34,853 bases of DNA. Source: Arthrobacter sp. GTDB taxonomy: Bacteria; Actinomycetota; Actinomycetes; Actinomycetales; Micrococcaceae. The translations under genes and the position numbers were made by a program. The first letter of the stretch is position 1. The number at the start of each line of letters is the position of its first letter. This document shows, in pieces, positions 23,962-30,530 of this stretch. The stretch covers positions 1 to 34,853 of the forward strand of contig NZ_JAUNVV010000031.1 in NCBI RefSeq assembly GCF_030540645.1, in the 5' to 3' direction. The notes below the pieces were generated by a model. That model did not search any database. It was not told the DNA's origin and saw only the letters and a list, made by a program, of their open reading frames with translations.

Positions 23962-25025
23962 CAGCTTGCCCCGGGAAATTCGCGCGCCAGGACCTGCATT
24001 TCCGCCAGCAGGTACCCCAAGTGTTCCGAGTGCCGCCCGTGACGGCCCCCGCCGGTGGCCATGGGATAGGTGGGTACTTCCAGCTCCGCCTGCGCTAGAA
24101 CCGCCCCGGTGCTTTGGTCAAATTCATTCTTCAGACTGGAAGGCACGACGCCGTTGTCCCCCACTTGCGCTGCCAGCGGATCGTCCTCGAAGAGCTCGCC
24201 GACATACGGCCACATGTTCTCCAGCCCCGCGATCATGCGGCGTCGGGATTCCTCAGTCCCGCCGGCCAGGCGCAGCACCCATTGCGTGCTGTGGTCAAGG
24301 TGGTAGGCGACTTCCTTCACAGCCTTCGCTGCGATGGCTGCCAGCATCGGGTCACTGGAACGGCTCAGTTCCCGGTAGAGAAGGAATTGGTAACTGGCGG
24401 CGATGAACTGGCGGGCGATCGTGGCGGCAAAGTCGCCGTTGGGTTGTTCAAAGAGATGCGCGGAACGGAATTCTGGTTCGCTGCGGAAGTAAGCCAGATC
24501 GTCCTCTGTCTTGCCCCAGGCGGCGCCGGCATAGCTCAGGAAGGAGCGTGCGTGGCCCAGTTGGTCCAACGCGATGTTGCCTAGCGCCACGTCTTCTTCC
24601 AGTTCGGGGCCGCGGGAGATCCAATGGCCCAGGCGCTGGGCCAGGATCAGCGCGTCGTCCCCCAACCGGAGCGCGTATTCGGCCACTTCCGGGCTTGGCT
24701 TGGCCGTCCCTTCGGCGGCCGCGAGCGCAATGTCTTCAGGTCGTAGAGCGTTGCCCGGTGTGATCCTGGTGGCCGAGGCGGCACTGTCACCCTGCGAGTA
24801 GGGCGTGGGGTTGCGGTGGTGTGCCGCATCCGACTGGGAGCCGGTGGATGGGCCCACGCCGGCGCGGGACCCGTCGCGGGGGCCCACAGCAGCGCGGGCC
24901 CCATCGCGAGCTTGCGAGCGAGGGGAGCTGCTGGGGACTTGCGAGTGAGGGGAGCCGGTGGATGGGCCCACGCCGGCGCGGGACCCGTCGCGAGCTTGCG
25001 AGTGAGGGGAGCCGGTGGGGATCAC
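23958..25025 (-). CDS. paaC: Phenylacetyl-CoA epoxidase structural subunit, with repeat-derived N-terminal extension
   Basis: This 355-residue protein is the non-catalytic partner of PaaA in the epoxidase core. The family part begins near residue 95 (AEGTAKPSPEVAEYALRLGDDALILAQRLGHW) and includes LEEDVALGNIALDQLGHAR and KEVAYHLDHSTQWVLRLAGG, then ends REFPGASW. PaaC is normally about 250 residues; here an extra N-terminal tail of roughly 90 residues is rich in Gly, Ser, Arg and Ala. Residues about 5-63 are built from a repeated unit. The GTG start at 25025 overlaps the paaB stop by four bases, as elsewhere in this operon, so it is probably the original start with repeats inserted behind it. 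No ATG, GTG or TTG in frame lies between the repeats and the family part. Confidence 0.92.
   Translation of the reverse strand: MIPTGSPHSQARDGSRAGVGPSTGSPHSQVPSSSPRSQARDGARAAVGPRDGSRAGVGPSTGSQSDAAHHRNPTPYSQGDSAASATRITPGNALRPEDIALAAAEGTAKPSPEVAEYALRLGDDALILAQRLGHWISRGPELEEDVALGNIALDQLGHARSFLSYAGAAWGKTEDDLAYFRSEPEFRSAHLFEQPNGDFAATIARQFIAASYQFLLYRELSRSSDPMLAAIAAKAVKEVAYHLDHSTQWVLRLAGGTEESRRRMIAGLENMWPYVGELFEDDPLAAQVGDNGVVPSSLKNEFDQSTGAVLAQAELEVPTYPMATGGGRHGRHSEHLGYLLAEMQVLAREFPGASW
24838..25012. repeat. Frame-preserving tandem repeats in the 5' end of paaC
   Basis: A 41-bp block (24838-24878) recurs exactly at 24952-24992, 114 bp apart. Shorter parts recur between them: GGGCCCAC at 24850, 24880 and 24964, and CTTGCGAG at 24911, 24938 and 24995. 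All spacings (27, 30, 57, 84, 114) are multiples of three. The full unit is 57 bp. The motif GCGAGCTTGCGAG is seen twice and a related GAGCTTGCGGAG occurs in the menD insert. Confidence 0.75.
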
Positions 25026-25348
25026 AGGTGTTTCACCCCTTCGCTTTTCACGTAGTACGTGGCGTGCCGGTAGTCCTTGCCCTGCGGGGATTCGAAGAAG
25101 GAGCCCTTGGCGTCAGGGTCGGAGGCGGCAATGGCGTCGGAGGGAACCACCCAGATGGACACGCCTTCGTTGCGCCGGGTGTAGAGGTCGCGGGCGTTGC
25201 GCAGCGCCATGGTGGCGTCCGGCGCGTGCAGCGAACCGGCGTGGACGTGACTCAGCCCCCGGTTCGAGCGGACGAAGACCTCCCACAAAGGCCAGGGCGG
25301 GGCACCCCGGGCGGGATCCGGCGTCGTACCTTCAGCTTCAGGACTCAT
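25022..25348 (-). CDS. paaB: Phenylacetyl-CoA epoxidase subunit
   Basis: The 108-residue PaaB links the PaaAC dimers of the epoxidase and may contact the reductase. It shows the family pattern WPLWEVFVRSNRGLSHVHAGSLHAPDATMAL, then RNARDLYTRRNEGVSIWVV and ends DYRHATYYVKSEGVKHL. The length matches the family, with a short extra N-terminus. The ATG is just after the paaA stop (1-2 bp gap), and its stop overlaps paaC. Confidence 0.95.
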   Translation of the reverse strand: MSPEAEGTTPDPARGAPPWPLWEVFVRSNRGLSHVHAGSLHAPDATMALRNARDLYTRRNEGVSIWVVPSDAIAASDPDAKGSFFESPQGKDYRHATYYVKSEGVKHL

Positions 25349-25350
25349 GG

Positions 25351-26325
25351 CTACGCAGCCTCCCCTTCGGCTTGCGCTTGTGCCGCGGACTGTTTCGCGG
25401 CGTAGGCTGCGGCCGCCTCACGCACCCAGGCTCCGTCGTCATGCGCGGCGCGGCGGCGCTCCATGCGCTGGGTGTTGCAGGGGCCGCGGCCGGCCAGGAC
25501 TTCCTTGAACTCTTCCCAGTCGAGGGGGCCATGTTCCCATTTTCCAGTGTCCTCGTTGAAGCGGACATCGGGGTCGGGGAGGTCCAGTTCGAGTACTTTG
25601 GCCTGTTCGGCGAGCATGCCCACAAAGCGGTTGCGGAGTTCGTCGTTGCTGAAACGCTTGATGTTCCAGGCCATGGACTTGCTCGAGTTTGGCGAATCCG
25701 AGTCCGGCGGACCGAACATCATCAGCGACGGGGCGTACCAGCGGTTGACCGCGTCCTGCGCCATCGCCTTCTGTTGGGGGGTCCCGTGAGAGAGCTCCAA
25801 CAGGATCTCAAACCCCTGCCGCTGGTGGAAGGATTCCTCTTTGCAGATCCGGATCATCGCGCGGGCATACGGCGCGTACGACGCCCTGCACAGCGGGACT
25901 TGGTTCGTGATGGCCGCGCCGTCCACCATCCAGCCGATGGCGCCCATGTCGGCCCACGTCACGGCCGGATAGTTGAAAATGGAGGAGTACCGGGCCTTCC
26001 CGGCCAACAGTTGTTCCGTCATGGCGTCTCGGGTGGTGCCGAGCGTTTCCGTGGACGAATACAGGTACAGCCCGTGCCCGGCCTCGTCCTGCACCTTCGC
26101 CATGAGGATGGCCTTGCGTTTCAGGCTCGGGGCGCGGGTGATCCAGTTCGCTTCCGGCTGCATGCCAATGATCTCCGAATGTGCGTGCTGGGACATTTGC
26201 CGCACCAGCGCATGACGGTAGTCCTCCGGCATCCAATCCGTCGGTTCAATGCGGGAGTCCTTGGCGATGATCGCATCAAAGTTGGCCTGCCCGGCGGCGT
26301 CCTGAAGTTGTTGGTCGTTTGCCAT
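25351..26325 (-). CDS. paaA: Phenylacetyl-CoA epoxidase catalytic subunit
   Basis: This 324-residue diiron oxygenase subunit epoxidises the aromatic ring of phenylacetyl-CoA using O2. Diiron-site motifs are visible in [36 protein letters not shown] and [13 protein letters not shown]. The C-terminal segment with [18 protein letters not shown] is typical. I chose the ATG at 26325 (MANDQQLQ) because GAAGGAGA lies just upstream, and a longer frame to 26439 runs through the promoter. It is the first gene of the paa operon, behind a clear promoter with an overlapping PaaR-type operator. Confidence 0.95.
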   Translation of the reverse strand: MANDQQLQDAAGQANFDAIIAKDSRIEPTDWMPEDYRHALVRQMSQHAHSEIIGMQPEANWITRAPSLKRKAILMAKVQDEAGHGLYLYSSTETLGTTRDAMTEQLLAGKARYSSIFNYPAVTWADMGAIGWMVDGAAITNQVPLCRASYAPYARAMIRICKEESFHQRQGFEILLELSHGTPQQKAMAQDAVNRWYAPSLMMFGPPDSDSPNSSKSMAWNIKRFSNDELRNRFVGMLAEQAKVLELDLPDPDVRFNEDTGKWEHGPLDWEEFKEVLAGRGPCNTQRMERRRAAHDDGAWVREAAAAYAAKQSAAQAQAEGEAA

Positions 26326-26367
26326 GGTTTCTCCTTCGGCACAGTGCCCTTCGACAGTCGCAAAATT

Positions 26368-26389
26368 AATTACCGACCGTTCGTTCAGG
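26368..26389. promoter_or_regulatory. PaaR-type operator at the paaA promoter
   Basis: The site reads ACCGACCGTTCGTT at 26372-26385, differing at one position from the core ACCG-NN-CG-NN-CGGT that I recall for TetR-type PaaR of corynebacteria. It overlaps the -10 end and the transcription start, a place suited to repression. A degenerate second copy (AACGAACGAATGG, 26414-26426) overlaps the -35. The likely binder is the TetR protein encoded at 27247. Confidence 0.55.
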
Positions 26390-26415
26390 ATATAGCCCGG
26401 TTCATGGTCAGTCAA
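26387..26415 (-). promoter_or_regulatory. paaA: Promoter of the paaABCDE operon
   Basis: Read on the minus strand, a -35 TTGACT (26415-26410) is followed after exactly 17 bases by a -10 TATCCT (26392-26387). Transcription would start near 26380, about 55 bases before the paaA ATG. Five of six and four of six bases match the sigma-70-type consensus. Confidence 0.6.
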
Positions 26416-26454
26416 CGAACGAATGGCAGGACTCGGCAAACGATGCGGCCCGGG

Positions 26455-26862
26455 TTATGCGCCCACACCGAACCCGTCGTCCCGTACAGTCCTTCGTGGG
26501 CGAATGCGGGTCCCGGGCCAGACCCGGACCCGGTGAGGTCCGGGCTTTCTGGGTTCCAGGAACCATGGACTGTCATCATCTCGTCGGACGAAACCAACAG
26601 TGGGTCCCCAAATATGGAGGGGAGTGCCAATGCTGATGCTCACTGCTTCCTGAACCTGCCACGAATCATCCGCTGGAGGAGGCGTATCCGTCAGGGAGCT
26701 CGTCAGCTGAACAATTGCCTCAGTGCAGCCTGTCGTTGCGATAAGGGCTGTGCTGTCATCGACGACACTCACAACGGGGTCTGTGTCCCGGCCGTCGTAG
26801 ACCGACAAGGCATCAATCGGGGCCAGACAGGACTGGTGGTAGGCGGCATCCGGCGTGGACAT
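26455..26862 (-). CDS. Hypothetical protein
   Basis: This 135-residue acidic protein begins MSTPDAAYHQSCLAPIDALSVYDG and contains SWQVQEAVSISIGTPLHIWGP and a GPHRVRVWPGTRIRP region near the end. I recognise no named family; the final strand-like GPHRVRV recalls small beta-domain proteins of actinobacteria. The ATG at 26862 has AGGAA six bases upstream and is preferred to one 75 bases earlier. After VRVW, the last residues are Arg-rich and a neighbouring frame also stays open, so the C-terminus may be frameshifted. It sits between the paaA promoter and the paaK remnant, where a divergent paaK would normally be expected. Confidence 0.5.
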   Translation of the reverse strand: MSTPDAAYHQSCLAPIDALSVYDGRDTDPVVSVVDDSTALIATTGCTEAIVQLTSSLTDTPPPADDSWQVQEAVSISIGTPLHIWGPTVGFVRRDDDSPWFLEPRKPGPHRVRVWPGTRIRPRRTVRDDGFGVGA

Positions 26863-26928
26863 TAATTTCCTGGCACCAACGAGCACCGGTCGACGGCTCG
26901 CTGCGGTGGCTAAATTCCGTGACCGCAG

Positions 26929-27233
26929 CCAGACCATCCCACGGTGCTGGCAGGCGGGCAGACGGGTGAGCTGGTGTTCACCTCGCCGACCAAGGAGTCA
27001 CTGCCAGTCATCTACTACCGCACCAACCACCTTTCCAGCCTGCTACCCGGGACCGCCTGCGCACGCAGGTCAAAAGCCACATTGGTATCTCCTGTACCAT
27101 CGACGTCGCCGAACCCGGCTCACTGGCACATTCCAATGGCACGTTGCGCCGCATCTATGACAACAGTCCACCGGTGATTTCCCCGGCAAGGGCCACCAGG
27201 ACAGGTCCCGTGCGGCCCCGAGCGACCCCGTGA
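26929..27233 (+). pseudogene. paaK: Remnant of phenylacetate-CoA ligase
   Basis: The frame at 26929 reads PTVLAGGQTGELVFTSPTKE, then SLPVIYYRTNHLSSLLPGTA. This is the central region of PaaK, where the family has GELVFT, LPVI and YRT. At about 27050 the match moves to a second frame: DRLRTQVKSHIGISCTIDV, then AEPGSLAHSNGTLRRIYDNS, which is the C-terminal end of PaaK. The roughly 70 residues that should lie between are missing, and so are about the first 300 residues. The second frame ends at TGA 27231-27233. PaaK activates phenylacetate to phenylacetyl-CoA, the substrate of the adjacent PaaABCDE. This copy cannot be active. Confidence 0.75.
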
Positions 27234-27246
27234 GAAACTAGGGACC

Positions 27247-27864
27247 ATGGCCAACACTCCCCCAGCCGCTGCACAAACCCCCGCCGCCAGGCGCGGCCGG
27301 CCCGGTTACGACCAGCAATCGGTGCTGCGGATTGCCGTGGAAGTGTTCAACCTACACGGCTACGAGGCCACCTCGATGGGCGTTCTCGCTGGAAAGCTGG
27401 GCATCTCGAAGTCAGCCATCTACCACCATGTGCCATCCAAGGAGGAACTGCTGCGGCTCGCACTGGAGGAAGCCCTGGGCGGCCTCGAAGGCGTTTTAAT
27501 GCTCGACGGCGCCACCACCGGAACGCCCGATTCCCGCCTTGAGTTTGTGCTCAGGCAGACCGTGGCGGTGCTGGTGGGGCGGCTGCCTTTCGTCACACTC
27601 CTACTGCGCCTGCGCGGGAACACGGACATGGAACGGGAGGCGCTCTCACGGCGCCGTGCTTTCGACCGTACTATCACCGGGCTGGTTTCCGCGGCACAAT
27701 CGGACGGTTCCCTGCGGGACGACATTGCTGCCGCCACCGTCACACGGCTGCTCTTCGGCACTGTCAATTCCATCGTTGAGTGGTACAAACCAGGAGGCAG
27801 TCTATCCGCGGCGAAGCTGGCAGACGACGTACTCGCCATGACCCTTGACGGCCTTCGAAAATAG
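27247..27864 (+). CDS. paaR: TetR family regulator, probable PaaR
   Basis: The 205-residue regulator has an N-terminal TetR helix-turn-helix (VLRIAVEVFNLHGYEATSMGVLAGKLGISKSAIYHHVPSKEELL, residues about 27-70) and a helical ligand-binding C-terminus. AGGGA precedes the ATG closely. TetR-type PaaR proteins repress paa genes and release DNA on binding phenylacetyl-CoA. Its place beside the paa operon and a fitting operator at the paaA promoter support this role. I see no matching site in its own upstream region, which is occupied by the paaK remnant. Confidence 0.8.
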   Translation: MANTPPAAAQTPAARRGRPGYDQQSVLRIAVEVFNLHGYEATSMGVLAGKLGISKSAIYHHVPSKEELLRLALEEALGGLEGVLMLDGATTGTPDSRLEFVLRQTVAVLVGRLPFVTLLLRLRGNTDMEREALSRRRAFDRTITGLVSAAQSDGSLRDDIAAATVTRLLFGTVNSIVEWYKPGGSLSAAKLADDVLAMTLDGLRK

Positions 27865-27989
27865 TCTCGATCGGCCCGTTTACCCGCTAACAATCGCAAT
27901 TTCTGGCTGATGAGAGGTTGTTTTTACCGAATAATTCCTCCACAGTTCGATCACTTACTAGAGTTATCCTCATCTTTGGTTTTTCGACG

Positions 27990-27995
27990 TACAAT
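27990..27995 (+). promoter_or_regulatory. Possible -10 element for the DUF222/HNH gene
   Basis: TACAAT lies 28 bases before the start codon at 28024, in an unusually AT-rich stretch (27890-28000). No convincing -35 is found at the right distance, and no clear Shine-Dalgarno precedes the ATG. Confidence 0.3.
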
Positions 27996-28023
27996 GTCTG
28001 ACCCTTCGCGTAGTGTTTGATGT

Positions 28024-30192
28024 ATGGAAACGACGGCAAAGGGGCCGGGGCATCCCGGTTCCACACAGGGCGGCAGGGTAGCTGGTGAACACCTCCACCG
28101 GCTGGTGGACCTTGCCGAATCACTCGTCAGGGCTGCCACGGTCACACCGGGCCCCTCCACTTTGCTGTCCACGGCCATGGGCCTTGACCTGGCATCGCTG
28201 AGTGACGATGAAGCCGCCGCCTGGGCGCAGACCCTGGAGCATTTGAACCACTTCCTTCAGGGGCTCATGGTTGACTCGGCAGGAGACCTTGCCGATCGTG
28301 TTTCTGCCGGACGGTATCAGGCGGCAGGGCCTCAAAAACCCGTTGACTTCGTGAGTTCTTCGCTGAATATCAGCCGGGTCGAGGCCAGCAACCGGCTCCG
28401 GCTGGCGGACCGGTTCCTGCCGTCCACGGACCCGTTGACGCTGGTGGTAACCGAGCCCAGCCAGCCCGTGCTTGGATCCGCGCTCTTTTCGGGCCTGATC
28501 TCCGCCGAACAGGCGTTGGTGGTTTCCAGTTTCGTTGACCAGGCAGTCCGGCTGGAGAAGTCAGGAACGATCGAGGCCGGACAGGCCCGGTCCTTGGAGG
28601 CCACCCTCACTGAACATGCCGAGGTTGAGGGACCATATTTCCTGCGGCACTTGGGCATTCGGGCACTGGCCCTGCTCGATCCGGACGGGCAAAAACCCTC
28701 AGAATCCCAGCGGCTTGCCAAACAAGGCATCTCCTTCCGTCGCCCCTACCGCGGGTGGGTCAAAATCGACGGGTACATGACCATCAGCCAGTACGAACAA
28801 ACCATGGCCTGCATCGACTGGGCAACAAATCCCAAACGGCAGAACAGCCATGCCCAGGACTCCGCCCAGGAAGAGTCCTGCGACTCGCAACTCGGAGCCC
28901 CCGTGCAGTGCGATGGTGCAAAACCGACAGGCGACCAGCCGGAGGGCTCCCGGTTGCTCCTGTCACAGGACCAATTGGCTCGGTTGCTGGGCAATCCGGC
29001 ATCCGGCCTTGGCATTGCTTCGCCACCGCGGCCACCATCAGCTTCCCCACCGCCGCCCCAGGATCGGAGTTCATCGCGTTCGGACACGAGCCCCGCCCCG
29101 GACCCGGGACCTCCGCAGCGAGGCACCTCTGCAGCCGGCCAGGGCTGGAGGCGGCCATTGGTGCCGGGCGAAATTCCGCCACGACCTCCCAACGCTCCAC
29201 CCGATGCAATTCCGCCAGCTTATGAAGGAGAGTCATGGTTCTGGTTCCCTGACCTTGCAAAAGATGCAAATGGCTGGGACCCGGCTCCGGATGGCGGGCG
29301 CTGCGGAAGCACCGGACCGTTCATCGCCGCGGAGCCGTGCGATGGTGCTGAGCCGTGCAGGGCCGCACAGATACCCAATGATGACTGGTGTTCCGGGGCA
29401 CAGGCAGTGCCAGAAGCCGCATGGTGGTCTGGACAGGCACCACCTGAGGAAGCTGTTTCGGACGGCGATAGTCTGCAGGAAGCGAACCCGCAGCCTTGGC
29501 CACACTTGGTCAACGGCGTCTGGGTACCGGCACCCGGATCGGAAGAGAACCTCCCGGGGTTGAGCCCCATCGATCCCAACAGCACGGACACGGCCGTCAG
29601 GGACAAACGCACCCGGGCACAAATGCTGTTGGACGGCATGCTCCACTGCCTCACGCTGGCCGCCGGAACAGACAAGCTGCCCATCAACGGCGGGCTGAAG
29701 ACGCAGTTGTATCTCTCCCTCACCCAGGAAGACCTGGACCGCCGGACCAATGACGGTACCGTGGATTCGCCCTACAGCGGCCAGGTGCCATTGTCATTGT
29801 TTGCCGAGCAGATGTGCAGCGCAGGTGTCACCGAGATGCTGGTCGGCTCCAATGGGGAAATCCTGGATGTCGGCCGCACGCAACGGCTTTTCACGTTCGC
29901 CCAGCGCAAGGTTCTCGTGGCCCGGGACATGGGCTGCGCATTCCCGGACTGCATGGCACCGGCACAGTGGACAGAAGCGCACCACATTGTCCCGTGGCAG
30001 ACCGGGGGCACCACCAGCGTGGACAACGGCGTCCTGTGCTGCAGCCTGCACCACCACTACCTTCATGACAAGGGCTGGAGCGTCCGGCTGGAAGGCGGCA
30101 TCGCCTGGTTCAGGCCCCCCTATTCCGCGGACATCACTGGCAGGGAACGCCGCAACATATACCATCACGACCGGGCCTCAGAACAACACTGA
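28024..30192 (+). CDS. DUF222 and HNH endonuclease domain protein
   Basis: This 722-residue protein has an N-terminal DUF222 region (about residues 20-290, with LNHFLQGLMVDSAGDLADRVSAGRYQ and ISRVEASNRLRLADRFLP) and a C-terminal HNH nuclease domain (about 635-690): CAFPDCMAP, WTEAHHIVPWQTGGTTSVDNGVLCCSLHHHYLH. The HH, N and H of the HNH motif and the zinc-type Cys pairs are present. The linker between (about 290-520) is Pro/Ser/Gly/Asp-rich, with repeated CDGA motifs, and looks disordered. These proteins are multi-copy in many actinobacteria, and a mobile or 13E12-type repeat origin has been proposed; their role is not settled. The start lacks a clear ribosome site. Confidence 0.85.
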   Translation: METTAKGPGHPGSTQGGRVAGEHLHRLVDLAESLVRAATVTPGPSTLLSTAMGLDLASLSDDEAAAWAQTLEHLNHFLQGLMVDSAGDLADRVSAGRYQAAGPQKPVDFVSSSLNISRVEASNRLRLADRFLPSTDPLTLVVTEPSQPVLGSALFSGLISAEQALVVSSFVDQAVRLEKSGTIEAGQARSLEATLTEHAEVEGPYFLRHLGIRALALLDPDGQKPSESQRLAKQGISFRRPYRGWVKIDGYMTISQYEQTMACIDWATNPKRQNSHAQDSAQEESCDSQLGAPVQCDGAKPTGDQPEGSRLLLSQDQLARLLGNPASGLGIASPPRPPSASPPPPQDRSSSRSDTSPAPDPGPPQRGTSAAGQGWRRPLVPGEIPPRPPNAPPDAIPPAYEGESWFWFPDLAKDANGWDPAPDGGRCGSTGPFIAAEPCDGAEPCRAAQIPNDDWCSGAQAVPEAAWWSGQAPPEEAVSDGDSLQEANPQPWPHLVNGVWVPAPGSEENLPGLSPIDPNSTDTAVRDKRTRAQMLLDGMLHCLTLAAGTDKLPINGGLKTQLYLSLTQEDLDRRTNDGTVDSPYSGQVPLSLFAEQMCSAGVTEMLVGSNGEILDVGRTQRLFTFAQRKVLVARDMGCAFPDCMAPAQWTEAHHIVPWQTGGTTSVDNGVLCCSLHHHYLHDKGWSVRLEGGIAWFRPPYSADITGRERRNIYHHDRASEQH

Positions 30193-30221
30193 CGGGCAGA
30201 CGGGCCGGGTGCACGCTGAAG

Positions 30222-30510
30222 GCACGTCCACAAAAATTTCAGCGTCCTTGAAAGCACTTTCCGGCGAGCTTCGCTACGAACCAACCACCAAGAGTTGCTC
30301 AGTGTGCGGGTGGTCCCGTGCCACGCGGTCCCGGCGGACGGCGTCGTCGGTGTCCTGTGCCTCAACAAGGGCACGGCCAGCTACTGGCGGCTGCCCGGTG
30401 GCCCCGAAGACGACGTCGCGTGGAGCCACCAATCCCCTGTCCCACCGTCAACCGAAATCGCCGGTTACGTGAGCTTCTACGACAAACTGGTGGACGTCGT
30501 CGAACTCTGA
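30222..30510 (+). pseudogene. Remnant of a DUF427 family gene
   Basis: One frame reads TSTKISASLKALSGELRYEPTTK, matching the start of DUF427 proteins in style. After about 30289 the match continues in another frame with ELLSVRV and then DGVVGVLCLNKGTASYWRLP, DVAWSHQSPVPPSTEIAGYVSFYDKLVDVVEL, the DUF427 C-terminal half (KGTASYW and IAGYVSFY are characteristic). Two DUF427 proteins or domains of about 90-120 residues each seem to have been joined by deletion and frameshift. The second frame ends at TGA 30508-30510, only 21 bp before the convergent oxidoreductase stop. Confidence 0.55.
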
Positions 30511-30530
30511 ATGGAAACTTCAGCAGTTGA

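Noticed and set aside
24838-25012. CRISPR-like array in the paaC 5' end
   Set aside because: The repeats are few, partly overlapping, unevenly spaced and without unique spacers; they lie in a coding frame.
25015-26865. A 616-residue open frame on the plus strand across paaA
   Set aside because: It is antisense to paaA and paaB, which are certain. Long antisense frames are common in high-GC DNA, and its residues (Arg/Gly/His-rich) resemble no protein.
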